64,000 nucleotides of DNA from Papilionanthe hookeriana x Papilionanthe teres. Its lineage: Eukaryota; Streptophyta; Magnoliopsida; Asparagales; Orchidaceae. Shown here one piece after another: positions 45,412 through 57,420 of this stretch. A model generated the notes under the pieces. It saw only the letters and a list, made by a program, of their open reading frames with translations, was not told the origin of the DNA and ran no database searches. Numbering within the stretch: the stretch's first letter is position 1; each line of letters begins with the position of its first letter. The translations under genes were made by a program, and so were the position numbers. Location of the stretch: the NCBI GenBank assembly GCA_022702705.1, contig CM040433.1, positions 18,732,682 through 18,796,681 of the forward strand, written 5' to 3'.

Positions 45412-48400
45412 ATGACTAATATACCTTGAAATAATATGGAACAAAATATTGCAGAAAATGAACATCAAATTTTACATAGACCTTTAAGATAGTATGCTAA
45501 CCCTACAGCTAATGAAATTTGTTTAAGTATTCAAATACCTGCTGTAGCAGCAAACTTATTTGAACTTAAACCTGCAATTATACAAATGGTCCAAAATAAT
45601 CAGTTTGGAGGATCTCCTACTGAAGATCCTAATTTACACCTTGCTAGTTTTCTAGAAGTTTGTGCTACTTTCATGTATGATAATGTTTCTGATGATGCTA
45701 TTAAGCTTAGAATTATTCCCTTTTCTTTAAGGGATAAGGCTAAGATGTGGCTAAATTTGTTAGCAACATGATCTATTAAAAGTTAGGGAGAAATGACTAA
45801 AAAATCTCTAGCTAAGTATTTTCCTCCTTCCAAAACTGAAAAACTTAGAAATGATATAACCACATTTACTCAATTTGAAGGAGAAACTATTTATGAAGCA
45901 TGTGAATGATTTAAAGAACTTTTTAGGAAGTGCCCACATCATACTTTATCAGACTGGTTAATTATTCAAACATTTTATAATGGACTAATAGGTTCTCTTA
46001 GATCTATTGTAGATGCTGCTGCTGGTGGTTCCTTAATGGCTAAGTCATTTGATGAAGCTTATGCTTTAATAAAAGAAATGACAACTAATAATTTTCAATG
46101 GTCTTCTGATAGAGTAAATACTAAAAGAGTGGCTGGTATTTAAGAAAATGAAGCCTTTTCTATTTTAGTATCTCAAGTTGCTGCAATATCTAAGAAAATG
46201 GATAATTTGTCTCAATTATCGGATTTAAGTAATGATAATTCAGGAAATACTGATGAATCTCAAACCTTAGAGACATTGCAAGGTATCGCTAGCTTCCAAT
46301 TACTATAATTCAGGTTAGAAAAACCACCCTAACTTAAACTGGAATAATGCAAATCTGTAATGGGGTAATAACTAACATAACCAAATTGGAAATTAGAATA
46401 ATCAAGGTAATTCTAACTATCGACCTTCTTATCCTCCTAGTTTTAATAACCATTAATTTAAGGAAAAGAAATTTTCTATAGAAGAATTAATTTTACAAAT
46501 GGGTAATCAGTTACAAAGTCAAAATGCTGCGATAAGAAATGTTGAAAATCAAATGGGGCAAATTGCAAATGCAATTAACAACAGACCACAGGGAACACTT
46601 CCAAGTACTGTTGAAGTAAATCCAAGAAAAAATGGAAAAGATTAAGAACAGATTAAAGCTATATTACTTAGAAGTGGAAAAGAACTAAGGGATGGAAAGG
46701 AAAAGAAAATTTAGAAAAAGACTGAAGTGATAGAAGTTGTGAAACCTAAGGAATTAATCACTGAAGAAGAAAAACAGTTTCTATCTCAAGATGAATTTGA
46801 AATACCTCCACCCCCATTCCCACAATGAATTAAACAACAGAAATTAGATCAACAATTTTCTAAATTTTTTTAGGTATTTAAAAAGCTTACCATTAATATC
46901 CCATTTACTGAAGCTTTGGAACAAATGCCTAAGTATGCTAAATTTATGAAAGATATTCTTAATAAGAAAAGAAAATTTGAAGCTTTTGAAACTGTTGCAC
47001 TAAGCGAAGATGTAGTGCAATTATTCAGAAAACGCTACCTCAAAAGCTTAAAGATCTTGGAAGTTTTACTATACCTTATGTTATAGGAGATAGATTTCAT
47101 GGAAAAGCCTTATGCGATTTATGAGCAAATATTAACCTCATGCCTTTATCCATCTTTAAGAGGTTAGATTTAGGAGAAATATCTTTTACAACTGTAACCA
47201 TACAATTAGCAGACCGATCAACTACTCATCTAGGAGGAATGATAGAAGATGTACTGATAAAGGTGGATAAATTCATTTTCCAAGTAGATTTTATAATTCT
47301 GAATATGGAAGAAGATGAAGAGATTCCTATTATTTTAGGAAGAACTTTCCTTGCTACCGAACGTGCTATGATAGATGTACAAAAATGGGAGTTAACCATG
47401 AAAGTTAATGATCAAGAAGTAACATTCAATGTTCTTGAATTAATGTAATATCTTAACAAAGAGAAGTGTTACAGAATGGATATCTTTGATTACATGATAG
47501 CACAACACTATCAAGAAAATGTCAGATCATTTCTAAAGAAGAAGAGTTTTTAGACCCTGAAGATTTAAGTGATGAAAATAACTCTGAAGAAGATATAAAA
47601 GATATTAATTATGTTTATAAAAATTGGGAAATATTGGATACAACTGATAGTAATGAATTCAAACCATCAATTGAAAAGGCTCCTAAATTGGAATTGAAGG
47701 AATTACTCTCTCATTTAAAGTATGCCTTTTTAGGGAATTGATTAACTTTACCTATTATTATATCTTCTGAATTAACAACAGAACAAGAGGTGAAATTGAT
47801 TGAAGTATTATAAGTGTCTAAAAAGGCTTTTGGTTGGATAATAGCAGATATTAAAGGAATTACCACATCAATATGTATGCACAGAATATTATTGGAAGAT
47901 GATAGTAAACCCAGTATTGAACCTCAAAGGAGATTAAACCCAGTTATGAAAGACGTTGTTAAGAAATAAATGTTGAAATGGTTGGATGCTGGAATTATTT
48001 ATCCAATATTTGATAGTCTTTGGGTTAGTCTCATTCATTGCGTTTCAAAGAAAGGAGGAGTGACTGTTGTTGAAAATGAAAATAATAAATTAATTCCAAA
48101 AAAACAAGTTACTGGTTGGCAGATCTGTATTGATCACAAAAAATTAAATGCCGCCACCAGAAATGATCATTTTCCTCTTCCATTCTTAGATTAAATGCTG
48201 GATAGATTAGCGGGACTTTCATATTTTTGCTTTTTGGATGGATATTCTAGGTTATCATCAAATACCTATAACTCTTGAGGATCAAGAAAAGACTACGTTT
48301 ACAAGTCATTACGAAACATTTGCTTTTCGTAGAATGTATTTTGGGTTATGTAATGCACCTGCCACTTTTCAGAGGTGTATGATGGCTATCTTTTCTGACT

Positions 48401-50577
48401 TAATCAAAAAAGGAATTGAAGTTTTTATGGATATTTTTTCTGTATTTGGAACTTCTTTTGATTCTTGCTTACATAATTTGATTAAAGTATTAAAGCGCTG
48501 TCAAGAAACTAATTTAGTTCTGAATTGGGAGAAGTGTCAATTTATGATCACAGAAGGGATTGTACTGGGTCATAAAGTATCTAAAAATGGAATGGAAGTT
48601 GATCAAGCAAAAATCCAAGTTGTTTCTGGATTACAACCTCCAACTAATATAACAGGTATAAGAAGTTTTTGTGGATATGCTGGATTTTATAGAAGATATA
48701 TTAAAGATTTTTCCAAGATTAATAAACCTTTATGCTATCTTTTAGAAAAAGATATAAAATTTGAATTTGATGAAAATTGCCTAAATGCCTTTAAGTTATT
48801 AAAAGAAAAGTTAATCACTGCACCAATCATAGTTGCACCTAATTGGGAAAACCATTTGAATTAATATGTGATGCGAGTGATTAAGCTATAAGGGCAGCTT
48901 TAGGACAAAGATATGATAAGATGTTTAAGGTTATATATTATTCCAGTAAAACTCTTAATGAAGCTCAATTTAATTACAGTACTACTCAAAAAGAGCTATT
49001 GGCTATAGTATATGCCTTTGACAAATTTCGATCATATTTACTAGTGAATAAACGTATTGTGCATACAGATCATTCTTCTATTAAATATTTGATGACAAAA
49101 AAGGAAGCTAAACTAAGATTGATTAGATGGATCCTTCTTTTGCAAGAATTTGACTTTCAAGTAGTTGATAGAAAAGGGTCTAATAATCAAATCGCCGATC
49201 ATCTACCAAGAATTGAAAATGATAAGGAAGAAATAAATGAATATTTTTTTTGATGAACAACATTATACTATTTTTGATGGATTAATCCCATGGTATGCTG
49301 ATATAGTTAATTATTTAGCTAGTAACATTATACCATATGGATTAGATCATCAACAGAAAAAGAAATTCTTATCTGATGTGAAATTTTATTTTTGGGATAA
49401 TCCCTTTCTATTTAAACACTGTAAGGATTCTATTATACGAAGATGTGTTCTTTATGAAGAAAATTTTGAGATTATTCAAAAATGCCACAACTCTGAATTT
49501 GGCGGGCATTTTAGAATTGATAAAACTGCTTTTAAAATTTTACAATCTGGATTTTATTGGCCTACATTATTTAAAGATGTTAACAGTTTTGTTAAATCCC
49601 GTGATCAATGCCAACGTATAGGTAATATTTCTAGGAGAGATAAAATGCTTATAAATATTAATTTGGAAGTGAAAATTTTTGATGTATGGGTTTTAGATTT
49701 CATAGGACCATTTGTACCTTCTTCAGGAAAAATTTATATACTATTAGCTGTTGATTATGTTTCGAAATTGATTGAAGCAAAAGCTTTACCTCATTGTCAT
49801 GCTAAAAGTGTTGAAAAATTTTTAACTGAAAATATTTTTACCAGATTTGAAATGTCACAATTAATTTTCACAGATGGGGGAAGTCACTTCAAGAATTTTA
49901 TGATTCAGAGATTAATGAGTCAATTTGGGATTAAACATAGAATTTCAACAGCTTATCATCCCTAAACTAGTGGATTAGATGAAGTTTCAAATCGGGAGAT
50001 CAAAAGAATTTTAGAGAAAACAGTTAATCCAAAATGAACTAATTGGGATGGTAGACTCGATGATGCTTTATGAGCTTATAGAACTGCTTATAAAACTCCT
50101 ATTGGAATGTCACCATATAGGGTCATATATGGAAAATCTTATCATTTACCTATTGAATTGGAGCATAAAACTTATTGGGCAATTAAAAAGTTTAACTGCA
50201 AATTAAGTGATGCTGGAGATAAATGATTATTGCAATTAAATGAACTTGATGAAATAAGAAATGATTCATATGAATGTGATCGGATTTATAAAGAGAAAAT
50301 GAAGAAACTGCATGATAAAAGAATATTAAGAAAGACTTTTGAGCCTGCATAAGAAGTTTTATTATATAATTCAAGGTTTAAATTGTTTTCAAGAAAATTG
50401 AGATCCAAACAGGTAGGGCCTTTTATTATTATGAAAGTTTATCTTTATGGAGCTGTGGAAATAATATATCAGAAAATAAATTTTGTAATTAAAGTAAATG
50501 GACAAAGATTGAAGCCACAGTTCTGTATTATGGTAAAACTGCCCAATTGTATTTTTTACCCACTCAAATTCCTATAA
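45412..50577 (+). pseudogene. gag-pol of element B
   Basis: Begins MTNIP at 45412. Gag has AIIQMVQNNQFGGSPTEDPN, DKAKMWLNLLAT and AKYFPPSKTEKLRNDI. Reverse transcriptase has QICIDHKKLNAATRNDHF and FMDIFSVFG, where the second catalytic Asp is changed to Ile (48424-48435). RNase H has HTDHSSIKYLMTKKE. Integrase has FGGHFRIDKTAF, WVLDFIGPF, FTDGGSHFKN and STAYHP. There are at least four frameshifts (about 47520, 48200, 48870, 49250) and many stops. It is related to the pol of element A but clearly diverged and not functional. Confidence 0.9.
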
Positions 50578-50667
50578 ATCACTACTTCTTCATCCCCAAA
50601 CGTCAATCCATCAAAATTCCACCCTAAATCTATACTTTTAAGAGAGAAGAGAGCTTTAATTGCTTCC

Positions 50668-51042
50668 ATGGAGAGACTTACTATGGATAATGGAGGGAAA
50701 GCCAAGTTTATGCACAATGATTCTCAAACTTACTTTAACAACTACTTAGCCATGACATTAGAGAAGCTTTTTAGTCAACTTGAGAAGATTGAAGGAGAAT
50801 TGGTGCATATTAGAAAAAGGATGCATGAAATGTACCATCAATATGAGCATATGGAATGGCAAATGAAGGTACAATCTGATCATTTGGCTGCATTTGAAGA
50901 CCATCAGGTAACCATGTATGCTCAAAACAAATGGATTGATGAAAAGACGACATTGGAATTTCCCTGTATCCTTTTCTTCCACTCCTTTATTTGTAGTGAA
51001 TTACCTTGTGGAACTAACGAAGGTTCTGATGTGAATCCTTGA
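50668..51042 (+). pseudogene. C-terminal remnant of env-position gene 1 (element B)
   Basis: Encodes a coiled-coil (LEKLFSQLEKIEGELVHIRK) with MEWQMKVQSDHLAAFE and EFPCILFFHSFI. The order resembles the C-terminus of env-position gene 1 in element A (IDWRMKKHFD, then EEFPYRPFYNLFI). It lies directly after pol, where that gene should be. The N-terminal domain has been deleted. Confidence 0.6.
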
Positions 51043-51410
51043 ATTTAGGGTGAATTTATGTGAAGGAATCGATTATAAATATGAAGTGTTAAGTGATTTG
51101 CTTGATGTTTTGTGTAAGTGATTTGTGTGATTGTTATGTGTTGTTGTGAGATGTGAGAAGTTGTTTATGTGTATTTTCTGTATTTTTTTAAACTTATCTT
51201 GAAGATCTGTAATGGAATGAAGTAAAATTTGAGTTTGGATTGTATCAAATTGTGTTTGGAATGTATCTTAAATTTGGAATCTATTTTGGACTTTTATATT
51301 TTCTGGGAGATGATTGATGAAGTTAATGATATAATTTTAAGTTTACATATGTTAGAACACCTAAATTACAAAATATAAAAATTCAGGAATTTTTTAGAAT
51401 TTTTGGCAAA

Positions 51411-51441
51411 TCTGGCGCCTAGGCGCCGGTTCACCTGAACC
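51411..51441. repeat. GC palindrome upstream of env-position gene 2 (element B)
   Basis: CTGGCGCCTAGGCGCC contains a perfect 14-bp palindrome. It is followed by GGTTCACCTGAACC, which has 6-bp arms. The same CTGGCGCCTAGGCGCC box occurs in the 3' LTR near 54679. The upstream gaatttttggcaaa resembles the sequence before the module at 23190 in element A. Confidence 0.75.
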
Positions 51442-51796
51442 AAAATTTCAGCCTTAAAAACAAACACACCACCATTTTTACGCCTAAGCTTCATCTTCTT
51501 CCCCAAAACTCTCAAAAACTAGTCCTAGGCTCCCTATTGTGTTTGATTCATGAAGTTTCGACACTTAAAAATGCCAGATTCCAACTTCTCAAGGTTAGAT
51601 CTACACTTTGGCATAGTTATTTTGAGTTTTCACAATGGATTTCTCTACATATGAATAATGCCAAAAATTTGGAAGAAAAAATTGATTTTTAAGTAGAAAC
51701 TCCATGGATCTAAGCTTAATTTCGTGTTTTAAGCTTAGATTTTGTGCCATGCATTGGATTTTATAAATTATTTAAAATTATTTTCAAAATTACAGA

Positions 51797-53008
51797 ATGT
51801 CACCAAAATCAAAACGAGGAAAGGAGCGGAGTGAATTTGATCAGTCCAAGTTTGCTAGCACAAGTGCTCAAGTGCGCTACAATGAATTCACTTCAGCTCG
51901 CAAAATCATAGTAGAATGAAGTTTTTATCATCCCAGCGAATCAATCGAAAATATTATTACTGCTCGACAGTGGGAGCAGTTTGTTATTTCTTTGTAGTGG
52001 CCGTCATTTCACTTGTTCGAGAATTCTATGCAAATTTTCCTGAAACAGTTGATAATGAAGTTTATATTAGGGGAATGGGAGTTGAGTTCACTCCTGAAGT
52101 CATCAACATGTTTTACGGTCTAACCCCTGCTACAGATTGTTTCTATGATGTTTTTGTTCCTTTTGAAATAGAGCTTGATGAGATTTTAGCCTACCTAATT
52201 GATGGAAGAGGATTGTGGAAAATCCAAAACAATAAACGAGTAAATTTTTCCTCTTCTATGCTTAATGCTACTTCTAAAGCCTGTCATTACTTTAGTTATG
52301 CTCGTATTCTTCCATCAAATCACCTGAGTGAAGTGACGAAAGAATGAGCTATCTTAAATTACTGCATTCAAGAAATGAAGCCTATAGATGTGGGAGTCAT
52401 TATATTTGATGTGATCAACACTTCAGCTAGAGGAAGTGTTATTTTTAGTTAGGCTTCCCAGCTCTCATTTTCTTGCCGGTGTTACTTATTCTCATTCTGA
52501 AGAGATGCTTAAGCCATTTAAGCCAATTGGAAAAACTCATGTGGATACATATGTAAAGACAAAAATTCAAGGTTCTACAACATATACTTCTTATATTCCT
52601 TCTACTTCTACACCTCGACCTTCCACTTCTACTTCTGAGCCTCCTCCAGATGTGTGGAATATTGTTTGTCAGAGATACTTGGAGCATCAAAGTGATATAT
52701 TCTTGATGCAATGCAGAGTAGATGAGATAGATAGTAAGATTGATCATGTGTCTGGATATATACAAAGGAAGAGTGACTATGATATGGAGTATAATGAAGT
52801 GCTTGTAAATTTTTTTAAGGGTGATAAGAATATCGAATTTCTTACTTGTCCTGAATTCACCCCAGGGATTAACCCCAGAAGTCCTATCCTGATGATTCTT
52901 CTGAAGATGAGGAGGAGACTGAGGATGATTAGAATTTATTTTTGCTTTGCTTTGCTGATGTGTCTATTATGTGTGTTTTTACTTTTCATGTGTTATTGTC
53001 TTGATTGA
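51797..53008 (+). pseudogene. Env-position gene 2 of element B
   Basis: ATG at 51797 directly follows a good acceptor (AAAATTACAG). A donor (TCTCAAG|GTTAGATC at about 51591) upstream suggests a leader intron of about 200 nt. The protein starts MSPKSKRGKERSEFDQSKF, then passes through frameshifts into SLVREFYANFPETVDNEVYI, VEFTPEVINMFYGL and WKIQNNKRVNFSSSMLNATS. A stop follows EVTKE. The C-terminal part (52436-53008) has an S/T/P linker and a coiled-coil. It matches env-position gene 2 of element A in order and position. Confidence 0.82.
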
Positions 53009-54228
53009 GTACTCTGTAGTAACCCAATTATATTTCTGTTATCAGATTGCTTAAAATTTAATCCTTATACTCATGTTGTTTTGTTAAATGTTTAAAATGT
53101 AAAAGAGTGTTAGTTTTCTTATTGTTATTTACTTTTCTACTCTTTTATATTGCTGCTTATACCTGTATTACTTACTTTTTTTAATTACCTTAAATGTTAT
53201 ACCTTTTCTTCTTCCTGCTTAGTTTAAAATTTCATATTGAAAAATGTTTTAATCCTATTAAAAGAACTAAGTTTGGGGAAGGGGAAAAGAGCTTAAATTT
53301 AAAATTTACTTGTCCTTAGTAAACAATATTTTCAAAATTAATAACATAATCTATGGAATAAAAGTTAATTTAAGATAGATATACTGTTGTTTTCATGAAT
53401 ATTATAATAAACTTATAAAAGTATTTTTATATAACAAGGGATAATTCTAAAAATTGTAATTTTTTAATAAAAGAGTGGAAGAATTTTGATTCAAATATCT
53501 AAATTAAAAATGTTGAATTTTTGAAAGTATTAAGGAATCTAAATGTTTACTTGAGAAGATAGAATTGAAACTCTATTAAAAATATTTTTGCTAAACACAT
53601 ATTCATTAAGTGAATAATGTTAAGTCTTTAAATATAAGTTAAGGATAGTTAAGTTCAAAATCATTAACAGGATATCCAGATATAGTAATCCTCACTTGAA
53701 AAAGAAAAAGAAAAAAGAATGAAAACAATCCCTGAAAAAGAAAAGAAAATATATAGGATTGAAAAGCAATCCAAATATGAAAAGAAAAAGATATATATAT
53801 ATATATATATAAGTGAGGAGAAGCTTGAGGGGAAGCCTAAATCAAAAATTGGTTTCACTTGAATTATCTTATAGGAAGAGACCTAAATACAGTTTTTTTA
53901 CTTAAGTCTTATGTATAAGCATCCTTAGTAGTAGAGTTATCATGAAAATCTTTTTATTGTAAATTATCTACAAGTTCTTAATATGACAAATTGCAATTAT
54001 TTTTTTAAAATAAATAGGAGAAGAGAGTTCTTAACACTTAAATAAAAATATTTTACATATTTTGGTTTTAGCCTAATTTATTTAAAAAGCTTTTTAAGCT
54101 TCATTATTCTATTTATAAAATAAACAGTTTTAGAAGTCTTAAAAAATTTTTTCTCCGTAGATTATTACTTTTAGTAGTAAAGAGTTAAGAGTTACCTGAG
54201 GACAAGCAACGTTTAAGTTTCGAGGAAT
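53009..54228 (+). other. Element B 3' non-coding region
   Basis: No gene. It has a second polypurine tract (53269-53290; aagtttggggaaggggaaaa) about 940 bp before the LTR, a purine-rich stretch with GGATTGAAAAGCAATCC (53756-53772) and an AT run (about 53790-53812). The terminal polypurine tract next to the LTR is weak (aagtttcgaggaat). The open frame on the minus strand at 53664-53858 is the reverse of the purine-rich stretch and is not a gene. Confidence 0.6.
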
Positions 54229-55969
54229 TGATCACCCTTAAAATTATCTAAATTTTATATCATTTCTAACTAATATTTTAAGGATATTACGCTTTAATGA
54301 AAGATATTTCTTATATTTTTGGTTGCAAGTACAAGAAAATGAGTTTATGAAGAAAAAGAATTAAAAAAGGAGTAAAAGGAGAAAAAATGAGTCAATTGAA
54401 GAAAAGAAGAAAAAAGGGCTGACTCTGGCACCTAGAAGCTAGATCTGGCGCCCAGACGCCAGACTCAGCAGGGAAATCTAGAGAGTTCTTAGATGGTTTT
54501 GTGACGGTTATTGATGACTCAGAAGCAATCTAAAAGTCTCTGAATAAATTCCCATATGTTATAAACAAGATACAATGAATATAGACACAGAGAATCAGTT
54601 ATTCAATGAAGAGGTGCGACTCAAAACCTCAAGGGACATGTACATTCACGCAGGAGATTGGAGCCTAGTCACCAGATCTGGCGCCTAGGCGCCACAATTA
54701 CCTTCTAGAATATTCAACAAATTTGGATGAATTTTAAAGAGGTGCCTGAAGTAACCGCTGGTCAGCTTTGAAGCTCTATAAATAGAAGACGATTCTACAT
54801 CAAAGTGTGGTTGTTTTGGAGTGTGTAAGTGTCATAAGAGTGAAAGAGGTGTGCCATTTCATTTAGTTAAAGAGTGTGTAGTGTTATTTACCTTTCTTTA
54901 GGGAGAGTTCAGAGTGTTTATCATGTGATTACTCGAGTTGGACTCTTGTAAAGTTAGTCAGAGTCAGAGAAACTTCAAAGGATTTCTTAGATATTATTTC
55001 AGATAAGTATTTAAAGTTTGGTTCTTAAGTTTTGTACTTTGAATTTAAATTATATAAATATAGTTTGTGGTGTGAATCCTATGCTCTCTGGGTAGTTTTC
55101 GTCTCTTTCTCCCTATGAATATGAAATGATTTAGATAAGGATTTAATTTAGTTTTGAGAAATTATTTTTCTTCATCCATAATTTGTGATGATACTTTACC
55201 TAATTTTCATTTACACTACAACTTGATCACTTGTAATGTTAAAATATGTGGAGAGTTCTTAAGATCTGATCGTGGGCTAAGAATTCTTAACTTGTAAGTA
55301 TCACATTTCCCTTGGAAAGGTAGATGATAAATCCTTAAAGGGGGAGGTGCGAATAGATAGGGAGATAATCTTTGAAGGGCGTAGAATTGAATATGATTTT
55401 AGAGTGACAAGCTAAATTCTATCAATTTGGTTTAAGAGGAGGTGACGAGTCACTAGTAGGCCCGACCATAGGCACCGTTGGTTGGGGGGGCAATTAGTAG
55501 TGAGAGCCTAGAAATTCGTCCCTTACTACTAACAATACATCTTGATCTAATCTTCTAAAACTAGTCAATGTTCTTTATACACTAGACCAAAGGGTAAACA
55601 ATATATATGCTCCTATTCTTCACAATATCACATTCTTTAAGTTCTCAAACTAATTTAGATATTTACTAATCATGAAATATTTCGTATGGGGAAAGAATAT
55701 TGTGTTAAAGCATTTAAATTACGATTTTATTTACAATTGCTGCTTTAATAACTGGCATATTAGTACTTGTTAGTTGATTAGTTTATAACTAGATTTTCAT
55801 CTTTCTTTATTAATTATTTGTACTTAACCTTCCCCGTGGGATCAAAATATAGGGCTTAATCAGAAAGCTCTGTATTACTTGAAACAATACATATACTTGC
55901 GTAGTACCCCTAGTGTATGATTTATATTTATTTATAAAAATTTTAATCTTTAATTATCGTACATTAGCC
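54229..55969 (+). repeat. Element B 3' LTR (3' end missing)
   Basis: Starts TGATCACCCTTAAAATT and aligns with the 5' LTR up to acattagcc at 55969, where sequence of element E resumes (cacaattgcctcg). About 90 bp of the LTR end is absent. It has two 36-bp modules (54426-54460 and 54659-54693) and a TATA box (54777-54784). The second module is reduced to a single box in the 5' LTR by a 21-bp loss. Confidence 0.9.
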
Positions 55970-56857
55970 CACAATTGCCTCGTGGTCATTCGAGTGTTGG
56001 GGCACGGATATTGTGAGACCAATAGACCCTCCGTTTTTTAAAGGACACATGTTCATACTTGCAGCTACGGATTACTTCTCCAAATTGGCAGAGGCAGTCC
56101 CATTATGAGAGGTCACAAAGCAGCAGGTCTTACAGTTTTTAAGAATCATATCGCTAGATCTTCTGTGTACCATGAAAATTATTTCAGATAATGGGTCCGC
56201 TTTCAACAGTACTAAGATCAACAACTTTGTCAGATGACACAAGATAGATTTGCAATACTCTACCATATACTACTCCAAAGCAAATGGCTTGGTAGAAGCC
56301 TTTAACAAGACACTTGTACAAATCTTAAAGAAGATGCTCCACAACAAAAAAGAGGATGGCACGAGAAGTTACTAGAGGTGTTATGGATATACAGGACGAA
56401 AATCAGAATGTCGACACAGTCTACGCCTTACGCACTTGTCTACGGGTCCGAGGCAGTGCTTTCGTTAGAGGTTCAGCTACCATCGCTCAAAATCACCATC
56501 CCTAATCAGATTACAGCAGAAGAGAATGCCAAACTTTGACTTATAGAGATAGGAAACCTTGAAGGGAAAAGATTGCTCATGCAGTAGAATTTGGAACTCT
56601 ATCAAGCGAAGATGATTCAAGCCCACAACAAATTGCTCCACCCGAGGTCGTTCAAAGTTGATGTCATTATTCTCATTCTCAGAAGGTCTATTCTTACACA
56701 TCGCAAGATAGGTGAAAAATTTGGGCCCACCTGGAAGGGACCATTTGTGGTAGAGAAAGTTTACTCTAGCAGGTCGTACCAGTTGGTGGATTCTCAAAGA
56801 GACAAGCCCACGTTACCAATAAATGGACAATATCTAAGGAAGTACTATGCGACGTGA
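55970..56857 (+). pseudogene. Element E integrase, 3' part
   Basis: Resumes after element B with GTDIVRPIDPP, then HMFILAATDYFSKLAEAVPL, ISDNGSAFNST (second catalytic Asp) and YYSKANGLVEAFNKTLVQIL (catalytic Glu). The C-terminal module FGPTWKGPFVVEKVYSSRSY ends in LPINGQYLRKYYAT at 56857. Stops and frameshifts occur in the middle. About 20 bp present in element D (ctccaaatgtgctacacct) is missing at the junction. Confidence 0.85.
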
Positions 56858-57130
56858 CAAATCTGAAGAAGGATGACTATTCCGATATAACCGTGTGGCT
56901 TGTGTCTATGATTGGGTCCTAAATTAAATAAATTTTGTGATAAAAATCAAATGGAATTAAACAAATTTTTTGTGAAATAAAATGCTCTAGCAAATCAAGT
57001 CTTTTAATTCTAAATCTTATAAATAAGATAATGACATCTAATAAAACTTAAAAAATACTTTAAATTATAATAATTTTGTTGTTGTTCTTGTTTGTCCAAA
57101 GTACCTCCTTACTGACATTTCCCCTGTTTT

Positions 57131-57418
57131 ATGCATGAGAATGTCAGAAAGAAAGCTGGTTTTGGCGTTAATAACGGCTTACATCTAGCGCTTAAAAAAG
57201 AGATGGCACCTGAGGGAGGCGTGGTAAATTTTGACATGGATTTCTCCCAAGTCAATGTAGATTATGAGGGTCCCCAAATGGAGTTAATTAGTCATAGGAA
57301 AGCCAAGCACCTGCAGTCTTTGGTCAAAATTAGTCACCAAGAAGAAGGAGAAACATCAAAACAAAGAGCCACTGGGGGTTTTACTAACTCACACCATCGT
57401 GCAGTAAGAAATAAGTAA
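57131..57418 (+). CDS. Small ORF between integrase and AlkB frame, unrecognised
   Basis: A 95-residue open frame, MHENVRKKAGFGVNNG... HHRAVRNK, 270 bp downstream of integrase. It is charged and hydrophilic, with no motif I recognise. It is in a different frame from the AlkB region that follows. It may be the N-terminal part of that protein separated by a frameshift near 57420, or an independent piece. Confidence 0.35.
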   Translation: MHENVRKKAGFGVNNGLHLALKKEMAPEGGVVNFDMDFSQVNVDYEGPQMELISHRKAKHLQSLVKISHQEEGETSKQRATGGFTNSHHRAVRNK

Positions 57419-57420
57419 AT

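Larger units (their letters stand above)
43381..55969 (+). mobile_element. Element B: Athila-like retrotransposon nested in element E
   Basis: A plus-strand element with two LTRs (43381-45173 and 54229-55969), primer site, gag-pol (45412-50577), a remnant of env-position gene 1 (50668-51042), env-position gene 2 (51797-53008), a 3' non-coding region and a polypurine-like stretch before the 3' LTR. It sits inside the integrase of E and so is younger than E. The terminal TGATCA is missing from the left LTR and about 90 bp is missing from the right LTR end. No target duplication is visible. Multiple frameshifts and stops show it is old. Confidence 0.9.
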
